Of a stretch of DNA of 64,000 bases, positions 62,267-64,000 are shown piece by piece; position 1 is the first letter of the stretch, and every line of letters begins with the position of its first letter. Source of the DNA: Bacteroidia bacterium (GTDB lineage Bacteria; Bacteroidota; Bacteroidia; J057); contig JALEFZ010000088.1 of NCBI GenBank assembly GCA_022760475.1, positions 372,001 through 436,000 on the forward strand, given 5' to 3'. A model generated the notes under the pieces. It was not told where the DNA came from and did not search any database. It saw only the letters and a program-made list of their open reading frames with translations. Made by a program: the position numbers and the translations under genes.

Positions 62267-64000
62267 ATGAATAAACAACTCTACTACTCGAAAACAGGTC
62301 TGATACTCATGGGAATCCTTGCCTTTATGATGGCAAGCCTTACCCCAGGGTATGGACAGACGAACTGTAATGAAGACCTCGTCATTGTAGGTCTACTGGA
62401 TGGCCCCTTGGGGGGAACTCCCAAATTTGTGGAGCTTTATGCCATCAACAATATCCCTGATTTGAGCATCTACGGGATCGGGAGTGCCAACAATGGCAAT
62501 GGAACAGATGGCATTGAATACAGCCTGCCATCTGGCTCCCTTACAGCCGGCTCTACCATTTACATCGCCAATGATACGGCCAATTTCAGGGTATTCATGG
62601 GCTTTGGTGCAAATTATGAAGATGGAGGAGCTGCTTGTAACTTCAATGGAGATGATGCCTTCGAATTGTTCAAGAATGGGGTCGTCATTGATGTTTTTGG
62701 CGACATCAACATGGACGGAACAGGGACAAATTGGGAGTACACAGATGGCTGGATCAAGCGTGTCAACAATACCGGGCCTGATGATTCTACCTTCGTTCAA
62801 GGTAACTGGGCATACAGTGGGATCAATGTCTTTGACAACCAGACTACCAATGCGACTTCGCCTACCCCTTACCCGTTGGCGACTTACATGGCCAATTGCT
62901 CGGGTGGCCCGACAGGTCCAACTGTTGAGCTGATCCTGAAAGGAGTTATAAGTGCAGACTTCCCTATGAAGGCCTTGGAGTTCGAGGTATTGGCCAATAT
63001 TTCTGACTTAAGTGTCTATGGCATTGGCTGTACCAATAATGGAGGGGGATCTGATGGTCTTGAGTGGAGCTTTCCTACTGCCTCCGCTAATGCAGGGGAT
63101 CGAATCTATGTAGCCAGGGACTCAGTGGAATTCAGAAACTTCTTTGGTTTCGATGCGAACTTCTATGATAGCCCGGGAGCAGCCATCAATTTCAATGGAG
63201 ACGATGGCCTTGAAGTATATAAGAATGGTCAAATCATCGAAATCTTTGGGGATACACTCTTGGACGGAACAGGTGAAGCTTGGGAGTATACCGGAGGTTG
63301 GGCCCACAGAAAAGACGGAACAGGTCCTGATACCTCAGGCTTTGTATTGGCAAACTGGGATTTTGCCCCATTGAATTCTTTGGATGGCATTACCTTAAAT
63401 AGTTCTGCCCCTCAGCCTTATCCTGTATTGGGTGCAAGCTCACCCAAGCCTAATCTCGTTTTGGTGGGTTTGATTCACGGAAGTGCGGCTGTGAAATCTA
63501 CAGAATACTATGTACTGGACGATATACCTGATTTGAGTGTGTATGGGGTAGGTTGTACCAACAATGGTGGCGGAACCGACAGTGTAGAGTGGAGCTTCCC
63601 AGCTGTATCAGCTTCCAAGGGTGATCGTTTATACGTTACAAGGGATTCTGCTGCTTTTAGAGATTTCTTTGGCTTTGATGCGAACTTCATAGATGCCGGG
63701 GGCGATGCCCATAACTTCAATGGAGATGACGCTTTTGAATTATTTGAAAATGGGGTGGTCATAGATGTATTTGGCGACATAGCCCTGGATGGTACGGGAG
63801 AAGCCTGGGAGTATACCGATGCCTGGGCACAAAGAAATTGTGCGACAGGTCCGGATAGTGCCACATTTGTTCTGGCTAATTGGACCATTGGCACAATCGG
63901 AACCTTTGATACCGCTTCGGTAAATAGCAATGCTGCTGATCCTTACCCCGTAGATACTTATTTGCCAACTCCCTGTGGCGCGACAGGAGGAGGTACTGAC
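62267..64000 (+). CDS. Secreted lamin-tail-like repeat protein (5' part, runs off the window)
   Basis: The frame is open to the right edge (578 codons). It begins with a signal peptide (MGILAFMMASLTPGYGQ) and holds three copies of an about 175-residue repeat with common motifs SIYGIG...NNGNG, FNGDDAFELFKNG, DVFGDIN and GTNWEYTDGW. Repeat 2 (about residues 222-385) and repeat 3 (from about 392) are closest to each other. The pattern resembles the lamin-tail-type modules found in extracellular nucleases and surface proteins. It is probably cell-surface or secreted (type IX secretion is common in this phylum). Not recognised further. Confidence 0.75.
   Translation, partial: MNKQLYYSKTGLILMGILAFMMASLTPGYGQTNCNEDLVIVGLLDGPLGGTPKFVELYAINNIPDLSIYGIGSANNGNGTDGIEYSLPSGSLTAGSTIYIANDTANFRVFMGFGANYEDGGAACNFNGDDAFELFKNGVVIDVFGDINMDGTGTNWEYTDGWIKRVNNTGPDDSTFVQGNWAYSGINVFDNQTTNATSPTPYPLATYMANCSGGPTGPTVELILKGVISADFPMKALEFEVLANISDLSVYGIGCTNNGGGSDGLEWSFPTASANAGDRIYVARDSVEFRNFFGFDANFYDSPGAAINFNGDDGLEVYKNGQIIEIFGDTLLDGTGEAWEYTGGWAHRKDGTGPDTSGFVLANWDFAPLNSLDGITLNSSAPQPYPVLGASSPKPNLVLVGLIHGSAAVKSTEYYVLDDIPDLSVYGVGCTNNGGGTDSVEWSFPAVSASKGDRLYVTRDSAAFRDFFGFDANFIDAGGDAHNFNGDDAFELFENGVVIDVFGDIALDGTGEAWEYTDAWAQRNCATGPDSATFVLANWTIGTIGTFDTASVNSNAADPYPVDTYLPTPCGATGGGTD

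Noticed and set aside
1..64000. Search for CRISPR arrays, tRNA/rRNA genes and insertion sequences
   Set aside because: No regularly spaced repeats, transposase frames or tRNA-like clover-leaf blocks were seen by eye; a tRNA and IS scan would be decisive.

Overview
The window is a 64-kb piece of a Bacteroidota chromosome with ordinary gene density. The strongest taxonomic markers are the MurF-alanine racemase fusion, signal peptidase I with an extra N-terminal membrane region, the parvulin/MoxR operon, many Sec-exported beta-barrel and lipoproteins, and start codons that lack Shine-Dalgarno sequences but sometimes have a TAnnTTTG-type -7 box. The gene set would fit Saprospiria or a related class, but there is no rRNA or other placing marker, so that is only an impression. 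I saw no tRNA, rRNA, CRISPR array, transposase, integrase or phage gene.

Layout. 1-8.0 kb: end of an outer-membrane barrel, rRNA-type methyltransferase, LepB, nicotinamidase facing an Lrp/AsnC regulator, MarC, a TPR protein and a membrane protein. 8.0-13.2 kb: a minus-strand operon of three envelope folding factors (two SurA-like parvulins and a parvulin-like lipoprotein) ending in a MoxR ATPase. 13.5-15.4 kb: grpE-dnaJ. 15.5-20.3 kb: a large unrecognised cytoplasmic protein with a GATase/ThuA-like look, an M16 protein that has lost its zinc motif, and a secreted protein with a small membrane partner. 20.6-28.5 kb: the most unusual stretch, with a secreted beta-propeller/caspase protein, a 1366-residue SF1 helicase with a C-terminal Vsr-like nuclease, and, facing it tail to tail, a protein that I read as an effector-associated domain, a pseudokinase and a globin fused together. 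28.7-34.7 kb: GT-C-type membrane protein, GT2 glycosyltransferase, histidine kinase and cytochrome P450. 34.8-42.4 kb: minus-strand genes for envelope proteins, NAD kinase, a CBS protein, a hydrolase, TrpG/PabA, CvpA and YqeY. 42.5-47.3 kb: thioredoxin-like protein, family-10-like glycosidase, a 51-codon gene, a LolA-like secreted protein and a cysteine hydrolase. 47.4-55.2 kb: MurF-Alr, PhyH-type oxygenase, old yellow enzyme, class-V aminotransferase and a class-C serine hydrolase. 55.4-64 kb: lipoprotein, Crp/Fnr regulator, two SGNH hydrolases, a membrane-bound HTH protein, a DASS transporter and the start of a secreted repeat protein.

How genes work together. LepB, the parvulins, the POTRA barrel protein and several barrels serve envelope biogenesis. 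GrpE and DnaJ serve DnaK in the cytosol. MurF-Alr makes and uses D-Ala for peptidoglycan. The helicase-nuclease and the globin/pseudokinase/EAD protein look like biological-conflict (defence) genes. The globin fusion, which keeps histidines at both haem positions, is the best candidate here for an undescribed system. Several starts differ from the longest reading frame because a terminator hairpin or a coupled stop codon fixes the start; these are stated in each entry.
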